Notes under the pieces: model-generated
Databases searched by the model: none
Told to the model about the DNA's origin: nothing
What the model saw: the letters and a program-made list of their open reading frames with translations, nothing else
Translations under genes and position numbers: made by a program
NCBI GenBank assembly: GCA_029219125.1
Contig: JAQXSU010000121.1
Span: 1-13,153, forward strand
Direction: 5' to 3'
From: Bacillota bacterium
GTDB lineage: Bacteria; Bacillota; Clostridia; Peptostreptococcales; Anaerovoracaceae
Length of the DNA stretch: 13,153 bases
Shown: in pieces, positions 1 through 10,222 of the stretch
Layout of the letters: each line of letters begins with the position of its first letter
Numbering within the stretch: the stretch's first letter is position 1

Positions 1-177
1 GGATTTGATAATGAAGATGCAGAGTTTCACGAAATAGTCGTAAATGGATACAAAGGCTATTCCTACTCGAAGCTGGGCAACAATGCACTTTATTGGACGG
101 ATGGAACGTCTCTCTTCCGTGTAATCGGAACTTGTGACATGGAAACCCTGTGGCAGATGGCTGAAAGCATTAAGTAA
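1..177 (+). CDS. C-terminal fragment of a DUF4367-like protein (5' end outside window)
   Basis: Frame 1 is open from the first base to a TAA at 175-177 and encodes the last 58 residues of a protein whose start lies outside the window. The fragment has the pattern tyrosine/glycine-rich strand, a W-T-D-G-x-S-L-F-R-V strand, then an E-x-L-W-Q-M-A-E-S-I-K ending. This resembles the C-terminal fold of DUF4367 domains, which end in 'l.W.d.g..y.l.g.....eel.kiAesik' and often sit at the extracellular end of anti-sigma-factor-like or sporulation-associated membrane proteins in Clostridia. The family call rests on this pattern recalled from memory. Nothing can be said about the N-terminal half. No U-tract terminator follows, so transcription may continue into the gene at 239. 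Confidence 0.6.
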   Translation, partial: GFDNEDAEFHEIVVNGYKGYSYSKLGNNALYWTDGTSLFRVIGTCDMETLWQMAESIK

Positions 178-238
178 AAAAGCGGAAACGCTAAAATGAC
201 GCATACAATTAATTTGCGTTAGAAGGAAATGTAAAGAA

Positions 239-718
239 ATGAGAAAAAAACTTTTGGTTATTTTGATTTTGATTTGTGTAATTTGTTTGCATGCGGTTGT
301 CAATCGAGTGCAAGAAAAAGAAAAATTTCAGGGTTTAACCCATAATGCACATAGAACGGTTTTGTTATTTTGTGATACGATTGAGCAGCAGCAGAAGTAT
401 CAAAATGTCTCTTTTGAAAAAATGCTGGGAGCGTATACCTCTGTGAAGATCTGCTTAAGTGAATGGGAAAATTTCAGAAAAGAAACAGGCCAACCGATAA
501 AGTGCCGCATTTGTGAAAAACAATGCAAATTTGAAAATCAAAGCGGACAAAATGGCATAATTACGGAATCGCTTTACTTTTCTGTAGATGAAATTTTTTT
601 AGACACAATGAAAATGTATTATTTAGATGAGAAGCGTTTCAATAAAGAGAAAGAAGCGAAGTTAGCTGAAAAAAATGAGAAAATCAGAGAAATGGTGCCT
701 CATTTTTTTGCACAGTAG
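239..718 (+). CDS. Small membrane-anchored or secreted Cys-rich protein of unknown function
   Basis: This 159-residue protein is not recognised. It opens with MRKK and a hydrophobic run at about residues 5-21, an N-terminal signal or membrane anchor. There is no proper lipobox, because neither Cys13 nor Cys16 is preceded by Gly, Ala or Ser. The rest is polar and predicted extracytoplasmic. It contains Cys45, Cys72 and a C-x2-C-x3-C cluster at 89, 92 and 96, which could form disulfides or bind a metal. The last 30 residues are highly charged (Lys/Glu) and likely helical. An AAGGAA at 223-228 lies 10 nt before the ATG. Codon use is AT-rich (TTA, ATA, AAA) and unlike the rpo and ribosomal genes downstream, fitting low expression or horizontal origin. 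The next gene starts 19 nt after the stop, so the two are probably co-transcribed. No promoter was seen directly upstream. Confidence 0.7.
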   Translation: MRKKLLVILILICVICLHAVVNRVQEKEKFQGLTHNAHRTVLLFCDTIEQQQKYQNVSFEKMLGAYTSVKICLSEWENFRKETGQPIKCRICEKQCKFENQSGQNGIITESLYFSVDEIFLDTMKMYYLDEKRFNKEKEAKLAEKNEKIREMVPHFFAQ

Positions 719-737
719 TAAAAGGAGAATATGTAAC

Positions 738-1163
738 ATGGCGAAAAAGAGAAGACGTTTTGAAACATTTTATAAATGGGTATTTGTGCTGATGTGTGCG
801 TTTTCGGTAATGCCATGGTTTGATAAGGGGCAGGTAACTTCGGCATACTGGGGAGTGGGAATGCTGCAATATTTTGCGATTCCCTTCGTATATATTTTTT
901 TCATGATGTGGGTGCAGGATGGAAAGTTGGGATGGGCTCAGATTTTACTGGGAGAAATAGCGTATCTTTTCATTCTTGCAGTGCTGGGCTACACGTTCTT
1001 TCATTGCATGCGTGTTATGTTTTGGATAGACGATCCAGTGGACTGGAGAGTGAGCATGGAGACTTCATTGCCGCCGTTTTGGATCTGCTGTTTCTTTTCA
1101 ATCTGTGGGGCGGTTCTCTTTCCGGTCTATATAGGAAATCGGAATCTTACATATTCCGATTAA
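738..1163 (+). CDS. Small four-helix integral membrane protein, unknown function
   Basis: The protein has 141 residues from ATG 738. An in-frame ATG at 675 would lengthen it, but that start lies inside the preceding gene. The start at 738 has an AAAGGAG (720-726) 11 nt upstream, so 738 is preferred. The N-terminus is basic (MAKKRRR). Four hydrophobic segments lie at about residues 12-28, 37-58, 64-91 and 111-132, with a short acidic loop (W-I-D-D-P-V-D-W) between the third and fourth. The basic N-terminus predicts both ends inside. No catalytic motif is visible. The gene follows the Cys-rich protein gene by 19 nt and precedes another four-helix protein at 1270 by 106 nt. The two membrane proteins share size and topology but no obvious sequence identity. 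A role in transport, immunity or envelope function cannot be chosen from the sequence. Confidence 0.7.
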   Translation: MAKKRRRFETFYKWVFVLMCAFSVMPWFDKGQVTSAYWGVGMLQYFAIPFVYIFFMMWVQDGKLGWAQILLGEIAYLFILAVLGYTFFHCMRVMFWIDDPVDWRVSMETSLPPFWICCFFSICGAVLFPVYIGNRNLTYSD

Positions 1164-1210
1164 AATATGCAATGTTTCCAACACACATTCGTGTAAAGGA
1201 TGCGCTGCAC

Positions 1211-1239
1211 TTGACACACAGGTGTGACGTTGCTAATAT
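1211..1239 (+). promoter_or_regulatory. Near-consensus sigma-A promoter for the gene at 1270
   Basis: TTGACA at 1211-1216 (6/6 match), a 17-nt spacer, and TAATAT at 1234-1239 (4/6 match to TATAAT). The predicted transcript start is about 1246, giving a leader of roughly 24 nt that holds the AGGAGG for the GTG start at 1270. A short inverted repeat CACAC-AG-GTGTG (1215-1226) overlaps the -35 box and the start of the spacer and could be an operator. Confidence 0.65.
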
Positions 1240-1269
1240 GGAAGAGAGAGGGAAAAGGAGGGAAATGGA

Positions 1270-1665
1270 GTGAAAAAGTTTCGTTATGGACTGTTTGGGC
1301 TGGAACCGGTACTGTGCCTGCTGCTTCTGTATGTGTATAATGTTCGGAGTCGGATTGCAGCCGTTGAGATGGAGCCTGTCTGCTGGACAACACTCTGCAT
1401 TGTGCTGATGGGAACCGTTTTGGCGGCAGGAGTGCATGTATGTCACATCCTTTCGGGGAGATTTCAGGTGACCGTTTCTGCCATCTGGATTATCGTTATT
1501 CCGGCGCTGTTCTGGGGCGTTATGTCAGGGAAACTGATTCTGCCGGAGTTTTTGGAACCGCTGATTTACGGTACAGGCAAGCTGGGAATGTTGGTCGAAG
1601 TATTGATTGGCGGCTACCTGTTTACACTCATAACCGGGGTGTTGAAAATTAAAAGAACTGCTTAA
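1270..1665 (+). CDS. Small four-helix integral membrane protein, unknown function
   Basis: The 131-residue product starts at GTG 1270, placed 8 nt after an AGGAGGG (1256-1262); no in-frame ATG is as well placed. Hydrophobic segments at about residues 7-24, 38-61, 66-86 and 103-125 predict four transmembrane helices. The N-terminus is basic (MKKFR) and the C-terminal tail is basic (KIKRTA), consistent with both ends being cytoplasmic. No enzyme or transporter signature was recognised. Unlike the two genes to its left, it has its own promoter (1211-1239), and an intrinsic terminator follows 23 nt after its stop. It can therefore be made as a single-gene transcript, though read-through from upstream would also include it. 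It resembles the product of 738-1163 in size and layout only. Confidence 0.7.
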   Translation: MKKFRYGLFGLEPVLCLLLLYVYNVRSRIAAVEMEPVCWTTLCIVLMGTVLAAGVHVCHILSGRFQVTVSAIWIIVIPALFWGVMSGKLILPEFLEPLIYGTGKLGMLVEVLIGGYLFTLITGVLKIKRTA

Positions 1666-1688
1666 AAGAATATGCGAAGTGTGAAGCA

Positions 1689-1748
1689 CTGCCGCAGGAA
1701 CGTCAATGTACCATTGCAGATGGAAGGACGCTCCTGCGGCAGCTTTTT
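1689..1748 (+). terminator. Strong intrinsic terminator closing the left gene block
   Basis: The arms at 1689-1704 and 1727-1742 (CTGCCGCAGGA.CGTC and GACG.TCCTGCGGCAG) form a 16-bp stem with one A-C mismatch. A smaller CCAT/ATGG hairpin (1711-1714, 1720-1723) sits in the loop. The stem is followed at once by C-TTTTT (1743-1748). It isolates the rpoB promoter from the small membrane-protein genes. The T-run GCTTTTT (1742-1748) can also pair with AAAAAGC (1759-1765). Confidence 0.85.
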
Positions 1749-1794
1749 CGTGCCCTGAAAAAAGCAGAGGCGGGCAGGAAGCAGACGGAGCCGG

Positions 1795-1832
1795 GCGAAA
1801 AGATTTTGCGAAGTGGCGCGGAGCGAAAAGAT
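1795..1832 (+). repeat. Pair of 10-nt direct repeats upstream of the rpoB promoter
   Basis: GCGAAAAGAT occurs at 1795-1804 and again at 1823-1832, 28 nt apart. The second copy ends 54 nt before the first candidate rpoB -35 box. Apart from these repeats, the terminator and the promoter, I see nothing else in the 300-nt gap between the gene ending at 1665 and rpoB. Chance is possible at this length. Confidence 0.4.
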
Positions 1833-1868
1833 GGGGAGAGAAATGTGGGCAAAAAGTGATTTTTTTCC

Positions 1869-1923
1869 AAAAACTAAAAATAAAGCTTGATTATTTGACA
1901 CGTATATTATATAATATTAGACT
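1869..1923 (+). promoter_or_regulatory. rpoBC promoter region with A-tract upstream element and two overlapping -35/-10 pairs
   Basis: Two sigma-A-type pairs, both with 17-nt spacing, are offset by 8 nt. Pair A is TTGATT (1887-1892) with a perfect TATAAT (1910-1915). Pair B is a perfect TTGACA (1895-1900) with the weaker TAGACT (1918-1923). Either gives a leader of about 36-44 nt before rpoB. A T-run (1860-1866) and an A-rich stretch (1869-1884) directly upstream look like an UP element that would raise promoter strength. This is the only visible promoter for rpoB, as a terminator separates it from the genes to the left. Confidence 0.75.
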
Positions 1924-1965
1924 GCCACACAAAGTAATTTGTTAAGAATATAAGGAGTGATAAAG

Positions 1966-4900
1966 ATGCCAAAACCTATACAAGTAGGTAGAAAAGAGCG
2001 TATGACATTCGCCAAGATCAATGAAGTATGCGAAATGCCTAACCTGATTGAGCTGCAGACGAAATCTTATGACTGGTTCATCAAAGAAGGTCTGAGAGAA
2101 GTTTTTGAAGACATCTCCCCGATTAAGGACTATGCAGACAATCTGGTTCTGGAATTCATTGATTATTCTCTCACCGATGCTCCGAAATATGAGCAGGAAG
2201 AGTGCAAGGAACGGGATGTAACATACGCTGCTCCACTTAAAGTTAAAGTTCGACTGATTAACAAAGAAACCGGAGAAGTGAAGGAACAGGAGGTTTTCAT
2301 GGGAGATTTCCCTCTGATGACCGAAAAGGGCACCTTCATCTATAACGGCGCGGAACGTGTTATCGTAACCCAGCTGGTTCGTTCTCCGGGACCGTACTAC
2401 GATGTAACTGTAGACAAATCCAACAACAAGCTGTTCTCCACCACCATCATTCCGAACCGGGGTGCATGGCTGGAATATGAAACCGACTCCAACGAGATCA
2501 TTTCCGTTCGTGTGGACCGTACCAGAAAGCAGCCGGTAACCACCCTGCTGCGTGCGCTGGGATTTGGTTCCAACCAGGAGATCATCGACATCTTCGGCGA
2601 AGACAGCCGTCTGATGAAGACTCTGGAAAAGGATACTGCGTCCAACTACGAAGAAGGTCTGAAGGAAATCTACAAGAAGCTGAGACCGACCGAACCGCCG
2701 ACGGTGGAAAGCGCCAAGTCTCTGCTGAATTCCCTGTTCTTCGATCCGAAGCGGTATGACCTGGCTAAGGTGGGAAGATACAAATATAATAAGAAGCTTG
2801 GTTTATCAAACAGAATTGCAGGCGTAGTGGCAGCCGATGATGTAATCGATCCGAACACCGGAGAAATTCTGGTGGAAAAGGATCAGAAGATTGACAGAGC
2901 TCTGGCACAGCAGATCGAGAACGCTGGCGTGGAATATATCTATGCTTATGCGCTGGACAAGGAAAAAGAAGGACAGATTACGAAAGTAATCGGCAACCGC
3001 TTTGTCGACCTGGCGGCTTATGTGGACTTCGACACCACAGGGCTGAAGGTGGCTGACAAGGTATTTTATCCTGTTCTGAAAGAAATTCTGGAGGCCTGCA
3101 GTACCGAGGAAGAACTGAAAGCTATGCTGACGGCAAGGAAACACGACCTGTCCCCGAAGCATATCATCATGGAAGACATCATCGCATCCGTAAGTTATAT
3201 CCTGAACTTGAACTATGGCATCGGCTCAGTTGACGATATAGACCATCTGGGAAACAGAAGACTGAGAACGGTAGGAGAACTTCTCCAGAACCAGTTCCGT
3301 ATCGGTCTGGCCAGAATGGAAAGAGTCGTAAAGGAAAGAATGACCATTCAGGACATCGATGTTACGACTCCGCAGGCTCTGATGAATATTCGTCCGGTGA
3401 CGGCAGCCATCAAGGAATTCTTTGGAAGTTCCCAGCTGTCCCAGTTTATGGACCAGAATAATCCGCTGGCAGAACTGACCCATAAGAGAAGACTTTCTGC
3501 TCTGGGTCCAGGCGGTCTGTCCAGAGAGAGAGCGGGCTTCGAAGTGCGAGATGTACACCACTCCCACTACGGAAGAATGTGCCCGATCGAGACACCGGAA
3601 GGTCCGAACATCGGCCTGATCGGTTCCCTGACCACCTATGGCGTGATCAATCAGTACGGCTTCATCGAAACGCCGTATCGTCTGGTAGATAAGGAAACTC
3701 ATGTGGTTACCGATGAAATTCATTATCTGACGGCGGACGAAGAAGAAATGATGATCGTGGCTCAGGCCAACGAGCCGCTGGACAGCGAAGGTCACTTCGT
3801 CAATGCCAAGGTGGCTTCCCGTGGTGAACACGGTGAAATCGCTCTGGTTCCGAGAGAACATATCGATTATATGGACGTATCACCGAAGCAGGTAGTTTCC
3901 GTGGCGACTGCCATGATTCCGTTCCTGGAAAACGACGACGCCAACCGTGCCCTGATGGGTTCCAACATGCAGCGTCAGGCCGTGCCTCTGCTGGTTGCAG
4001 AAGCGCCGATCGTCGGAACCGGTATGGAATACAAGGCTGCGAGAGACTCCGGCGTAGTGATTCTGGCCAAGAATACCGGTACAGTAGAATACGTGGATGC
4101 GGATAAGATTGTGATCCGCAGAGACGCAGATAACGGTACCGATTCCTATAAACTGCTGAAATTCAAACGTTCCAACCAGGGAACCTGCATCAATCAGCGC
4201 CCGATCGTAAGTCACGGCGAGCACATTGAGGCAGGAGAAGTCATCGCCGACGGTCCGTCTACGGATCTGGGCGAAATCGCCCTGGGTAAGAACCTTCTCA
4301 TCGGTTTCATGACCTGGGAAGGCTACAACTACGAGGACGCTATCATTCTGAACGAACGTCTTCTCATGGAAGACGTGCTGACTTCCCTCCATATCGAAGA
4401 ATATGAAGCGGAAGCCCGTGACACCAAGCTGGGGCCTGAAGAAATCACCAGAGATATTCCGAACGTGGGTGAAGACGCACTGCGGGATCTGGATGAAGAA
4501 GGCATCATCCGTATCGGTGCAGAAGTAAACTCTTCTGATATTCTGGTAGGTAAGGTTACGCCGAAGGGCGAAACAGAGCTGACCGCAGAAGAAAGACTGC
4601 TGCGGGCAATCTTCGGTGAAAAGGCAAGAGAAGTGCGGGATACCTCCCTGCGGGTTCCTCACGGCGAAACCGGCATCATCGTGGACGTGAAGATCTTCTC
4701 CAGAGAAAACGGAGACGAACTGCCGCCGGGTGTAAACAAGCTGGTTCGCTGCTATATCGCCACCAAGCGTAAGATCAACGTGGGCGACAAGATGGCCGGA
4801 CGTCACGGAAACAAGGGTGTTATTTCCAGAATTCTGCCGGAAGAGGATATGCCGTTCATGGATAACGGTCAGCCGCTGCAGGTAATGCTGAATCCTCTGG

Positions 4901-5685
4901 GCGTACCTTCCCGAATGAATGTCGGACAGGTACTGGAGGTACATCTGGGTCTGGCTGCCAAGAAGAAGGGCTGGTATATTTCCACGCCGGTATTTGATGG
5001 CGCCAACGAAAAAGATATCATGGAACTGCTGGGTGAATGCGGATATCCGAAGACCGGAAAGCTCCGTCTCAGAGACGGACGGACCGGCGAGTTCTTCGAT
5101 AATCCGGTTACCGTAGGCTACATGTATATGCTGAAGCTCCACCATCTGGTAGACGATAAGATTCATGCCAGAAGTACCGGTCCGTACTCCATGGTAACGC
5201 AGCAGCCTCTGGGCGGTAAAGCACAGTTCGGCGGACAGCGTTTCGGTGAAATGGAAGTATGGGCACTGGAAGCATACGGTGCAGCTTATACTCTGCAGGA
5301 AATCCTGACCGTCAAGTCCGACGATATCGTGGGCCGTGTGAAGACCTACGAAGCCATCGTCAAGGGCGAAAACATTCCGAAGCCGGGCATTCCGGAGTCC
5401 TTCAAGGTGCTCATCAAGGAAATGCAGGCACTGGGTCTGGACGTGAAGGTTCTGTCTGAAAACGATGAAGAAATCCAGTTCAGAGATGCGGGAGACATGG
5501 ATGACGATATCACAGGTATCGAAAGCATCATGGACATCGAAGAAGAACTGGAAAGTGACGAAAAGCTCTTTGAAGCGGGCTATTCTGAAGCAGGTCCGGA
5601 GGAAGACGAATTCGGTGACGACGGATTCGACGTGGAACCGACTGACGAGGATCTGCGTTTTGTGGAAGATTTCAGAGAAGAGTAA
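1966..5685 (+). CDS. rpoB: DNA-directed RNA polymerase subunit beta
   Basis: The 1239-residue beta subunit forms one half of the RNA polymerase catalytic cleft with beta-prime. ATG 1966 is chosen because AAGGAG (1952-1957) lies 8 nt before it; the in-frame GTG at 1957 overlaps that site. The protein starts PKPIQVGRKERMTFAKI. The rifampicin pocket at residues 487-514 is intact: GSSQLSQFMDQNN, THKRRLSALGPGG, with Asp496, His506 and Ser511 matching E. coli Asp516, His526 and Ser531, so the enzyme should be rifampicin-sensitive. Further signatures are GYNYEDA (from 786), K-x-N-V-G-D-K-M-A-G-R-H-G-N-K-G (936-951) and the C-terminal QPLGGKAQFGGQRFGEMEVWALEAYGA clamp region. Residues from about 1165 form an acidic, low-complexity tail. 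rpoC follows after 20 nt and is surely co-transcribed. No rplJ/rplL lies upstream. Confidence 0.99.
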   Translation: MPKPIQVGRKERMTFAKINEVCEMPNLIELQTKSYDWFIKEGLREVFEDISPIKDYADNLVLEFIDYSLTDAPKYEQEECKERDVTYAAPLKVKVRLINKETGEVKEQEVFMGDFPLMTEKGTFIYNGAERVIVTQLVRSPGPYYDVTVDKSNNKLFSTTIIPNRGAWLEYETDSNEIISVRVDRTRKQPVTTLLRALGFGSNQEIIDIFGEDSRLMKTLEKDTASNYEEGLKEIYKKLRPTEPPTVESAKSLLNSLFFDPKRYDLAKVGRYKYNKKLGLSNRIAGVVAADDVIDPNTGEILVEKDQKIDRALAQQIENAGVEYIYAYALDKEKEGQITKVIGNRFVDLAAYVDFDTTGLKVADKVFYPVLKEILEACSTEEELKAMLTARKHDLSPKHIIMEDIIASVSYILNLNYGIGSVDDIDHLGNRRLRTVGELLQNQFRIGLARMERVVKERMTIQDIDVTTPQALMNIRPVTAAIKEFFGSSQLSQFMDQNNPLAELTHKRRLSALGPGGLSRERAGFEVRDVHHSHYGRMCPIETPEGPNIGLIGSLTTYGVINQYGFIETPYRLVDKETHVVTDEIHYLTADEEEMMIVAQANEPLDSEGHFVNAKVASRGEHGEIALVPREHIDYMDVSPKQVVSVATAMIPFLENDDANRALMGSNMQRQAVPLLVAEAPIVGTGMEYKAARDSGVVILAKNTGTVEYVDADKIVIRRDADNGTDSYKLLKFKRSNQGTCINQRPIVSHGEHIEAGEVIADGPSTDLGEIALGKNLLIGFMTWEGYNYEDAIILNERLLMEDVLTSLHIEEYEAEARDTKLGPEEITRDIPNVGEDALRDLDEEGIIRIGAEVNSSDILVGKVTPKGETELTAEERLLRAIFGEKAREVRDTSLRVPHGETGIIVDVKIFSRENGDELPPGVNKLVRCYIATKRKINVGDKMAGRHGNKGVISRILPEEDMPFMDNGQPLQVMLNPLGVPSRMNVGQVLEVHLGLAAKKKGWYISTPVFDGANEKDIMELLGECGYPKTGKLRLRDGRTGEFFDNPVTVGYMYMLKLHHLVDDKIHARSTGPYSMVTQQPLGGKAQFGGQRFGEMEVWALEAYGAAYTLQEILTVKSDDIVGRVKTYEAIVKGENIPKPGIPESFKVLIKEMQALGLDVKVLSENDEEIQFRDAGDMDDDITGIESIMDIEEELESDEKLFEAGYSEAGPEEDEFGDDGFDVEPTDEDLRFVEDFREE

Positions 5686-5705
5686 TAGAAAGGGGAGGGA
5701 CTCCT

Positions 5706-9458
<3,753 letters not shown>

Positions 9459-9468
9459 AAATAATTCA

Positions 9469-9498
9469 TTGACAGACTTGACTGTTTCGTGGTAGAAT
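9469..9498 (+). promoter_or_regulatory. Promoter of the str operon (rpsL-rpsG-fusA-tuf)
   Basis: TTGACA (9469-9474, 6/6), an 18-nt spacer, then TAGAAT (9493-9498, 5/6), with a TG-N extension (9490-9492) directly before the -10 box. It begins 11 nt after the rpoC stop. The predicted start near 9505 gives an rpsL leader of about 86 nt. Read-through from rpoC is also likely because no terminator with a U-tract lies between. Confidence 0.75.
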
Positions 9499-9518
9499 AA
9501 TTTTTGGCTTTGAGTTTT

Positions 9519-9542
9519 GCCGACCTGATGTATCAGGTCGGC
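9519..9542 (+). promoter_or_regulatory. Leader hairpin ahead of rpsL
   Basis: The arms GCCGACCTGA and TCAGGTCGGC form a perfect 10-bp stem around TGTA. It starts only about 14 nt downstream of the predicted transcript start. The sequence after it (TTAGCTTGAG) has no T-run, so it is not a standard terminator. It may stabilise the 5' end of the str mRNA, mark an rpoC 3'-processing site, or act as a protein-binding leader. Confidence 0.6.
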
Positions 9543-9590
9543 TTAGCTTGAGTATAATAAAAACATTCCAAGAGGAAAGGAGAAAAAAGG

Positions 9591-10019
9591 ATGCCTACTA
9601 TCAATCAATTAGTACGTCAGGGTAGAACCAGTGCTGCAAAGAAATCCACAGCACCAGCTCTGAACAAGGGAATGAACTCCCTGAGAAGAGTTGCAACTGA
9701 CACAAACTCCCCGCAGAAGAGAGGCGTTTGCACATCAGTGAAGACGGTTACCCCTAAGAAGCCGAACTCCGCTCTGAGAAAAGTAGCAAGAGTTAAGCTG
9801 ACCAACGGTATTGAAGTAACTGCTTATATCCCTGGTATCGGTCACAACCTGCAGGAACACAGTGTTGTACTGATCAGAGGCGGCAGAGTAAAGGACTTAC
9901 CAGGTGTAAGATACCACATCATCAGAGGTACTCTGGATACTGCCGGCGTAAACAACAGACTTCAGGCACGTTCCAAGTATGGTGCCAAGAGACCTAAGGC
10001 TGCAAAGGCTAAGAAATAG
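9591..10019 (+). CDS. rpsL: 30S ribosomal protein S12
   Basis: This 142-residue S12 lies at the decoding centre of the small subunit. ATG 9591 follows AAGGAG (9577-9582) by 8 nt. The N-terminal MPTINQLVR and the insert at about residues 24-41 (LNKGMNSLRRVATDTNSP) mark the longer Firmicutes form; E. coli S12 has 124 residues. The decoding loops are conserved: TPKKPNSALRK with Lys56 and Lys57, and RGGRVKDLPGVRY with Lys101 and Pro104. No classic streptomycin-resistance substitution is present at these sites. The C-terminus is Lys/Ala-rich (RPKAAKAKK). It is the first gene of the str operon, and the neighbouring rpsG is separated by an unusually long 294-nt gap. Confidence 0.99.
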   Translation: MPTINQLVRQGRTSAAKKSTAPALNKGMNSLRRVATDTNSPQKRGVCTSVKTVTPKKPNSALRKVARVKLTNGIEVTAYIPGIGHNLQEHSVVLIRGGRVKDLPGVRYHIIRGTLDTAGVNNRLQARSKYGAKRPKAAKAKK

Positions 10020-10161
10020 GAACAGTTAAAATTTCGGGAAAAATAGTAGCGCCCTTTTATTCATATAATATATAGTGAGCGCTCGCGGCCCTTAAAGAGT
10101 TCTCCGTACGGAGAAAGAAAAGCGGTCGAGTACCCCGTCACCAGACACTGACAGAGCATTG

Positions 10162-10198
10162 TAATTGCCGGCTCTGCCAGAGTAATCCCCGGCTCTGC
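10162..10198 (+). repeat. Imperfect 16-nt direct repeat inside the rpsG leader
   Basis: TAATTGCCGGCTCTGC (10162-10177) recurs as TAATCCCCGGCTCTGC (10183-10198), exactly 21 nt later, with 14 of 16 positions equal. Each copy carries a CTCTG that can pair with a CAGAG upstream of it (10152-10156 or 10178-10182), so the repeats support alternative foldings of the leader. Confidence 0.75.
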
Positions 10199-10222
10199 GG
10201 ATTTTGCGGGGCGGAGGGTGAA
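10181..10222 (+). promoter_or_regulatory. Segment resembling 16S rRNA around helix 43 (S7 site mimic)
   Basis: AGTAATC (10181-10187) and GGTGAA (10217-10222) flank a hairpin with arms CCCCG and CGGGG (10187-10191, 10207-10211). In bacterial 16S rRNA the same AGUAAUC and GGUGAA flank the helix 43 hairpin near E. coli positions 1345-1375, which is part of the S7 binding site. GCGGAT (10197-10202) also matches the 16S helix 43 sequence. As in rRNA, a helix strand ends directly before AGTAAT. The 16S comparison is from memory; the matches are short. Confidence 0.45.

Noticed and set aside
178..238. AGCG-GAAA-CGCT (181-192) and ACGCA/TGCGT (199-219) as a terminator after the first gene
   Set aside because: The stems are only 4-5 bp and no T-run follows.
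239..298. Lipoprotein signal in the protein at 239
   Set aside because: Cys13 and Cys16 are not preceded by the Gly/Ala/Ser expected in a lipobox; an ordinary signal or anchor is simpler.
675..737. Longer start for the membrane protein at 738
   Set aside because: It would lie inside the coding region of the preceding gene with no ribosome binding site; AAAGGAG precedes ATG 738.
908..1273. 121-residue ORF overlapping 738-1163
   Set aside because: It is in another frame within a gene with clear membrane-protein character and a better ribosome binding site; it has no start signal of its own.
1706..1945. 79-residue plus-strand ORF before rpoB
   Set aside because: It runs through the terminator right arm and the rpoB promoter and lacks a ribosome binding site.
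3421..3510. Possible rifampicin-resistance substitutions in RpoB
   Set aside because: Asp496, His506 and Ser511 are all wild type at the positions most often changed in resistant strains.
9553..9558. Second TATAAT downstream of the rpsL leader hairpin as an extra promoter
   Set aside because: The -10 is perfect, but the matching -35 region falls in the hairpin and does not resemble TTGACA. It is possible only with an activator.
10064..10069. TATAAT as an internal promoter for rpsG
   Set aside because: There is no acceptable -35 box 16-18 nt upstream and no TG extension. The AT-rich stretch may simply be the loop between AGCGC (10048-10052) and GCGCT (10079-10083).
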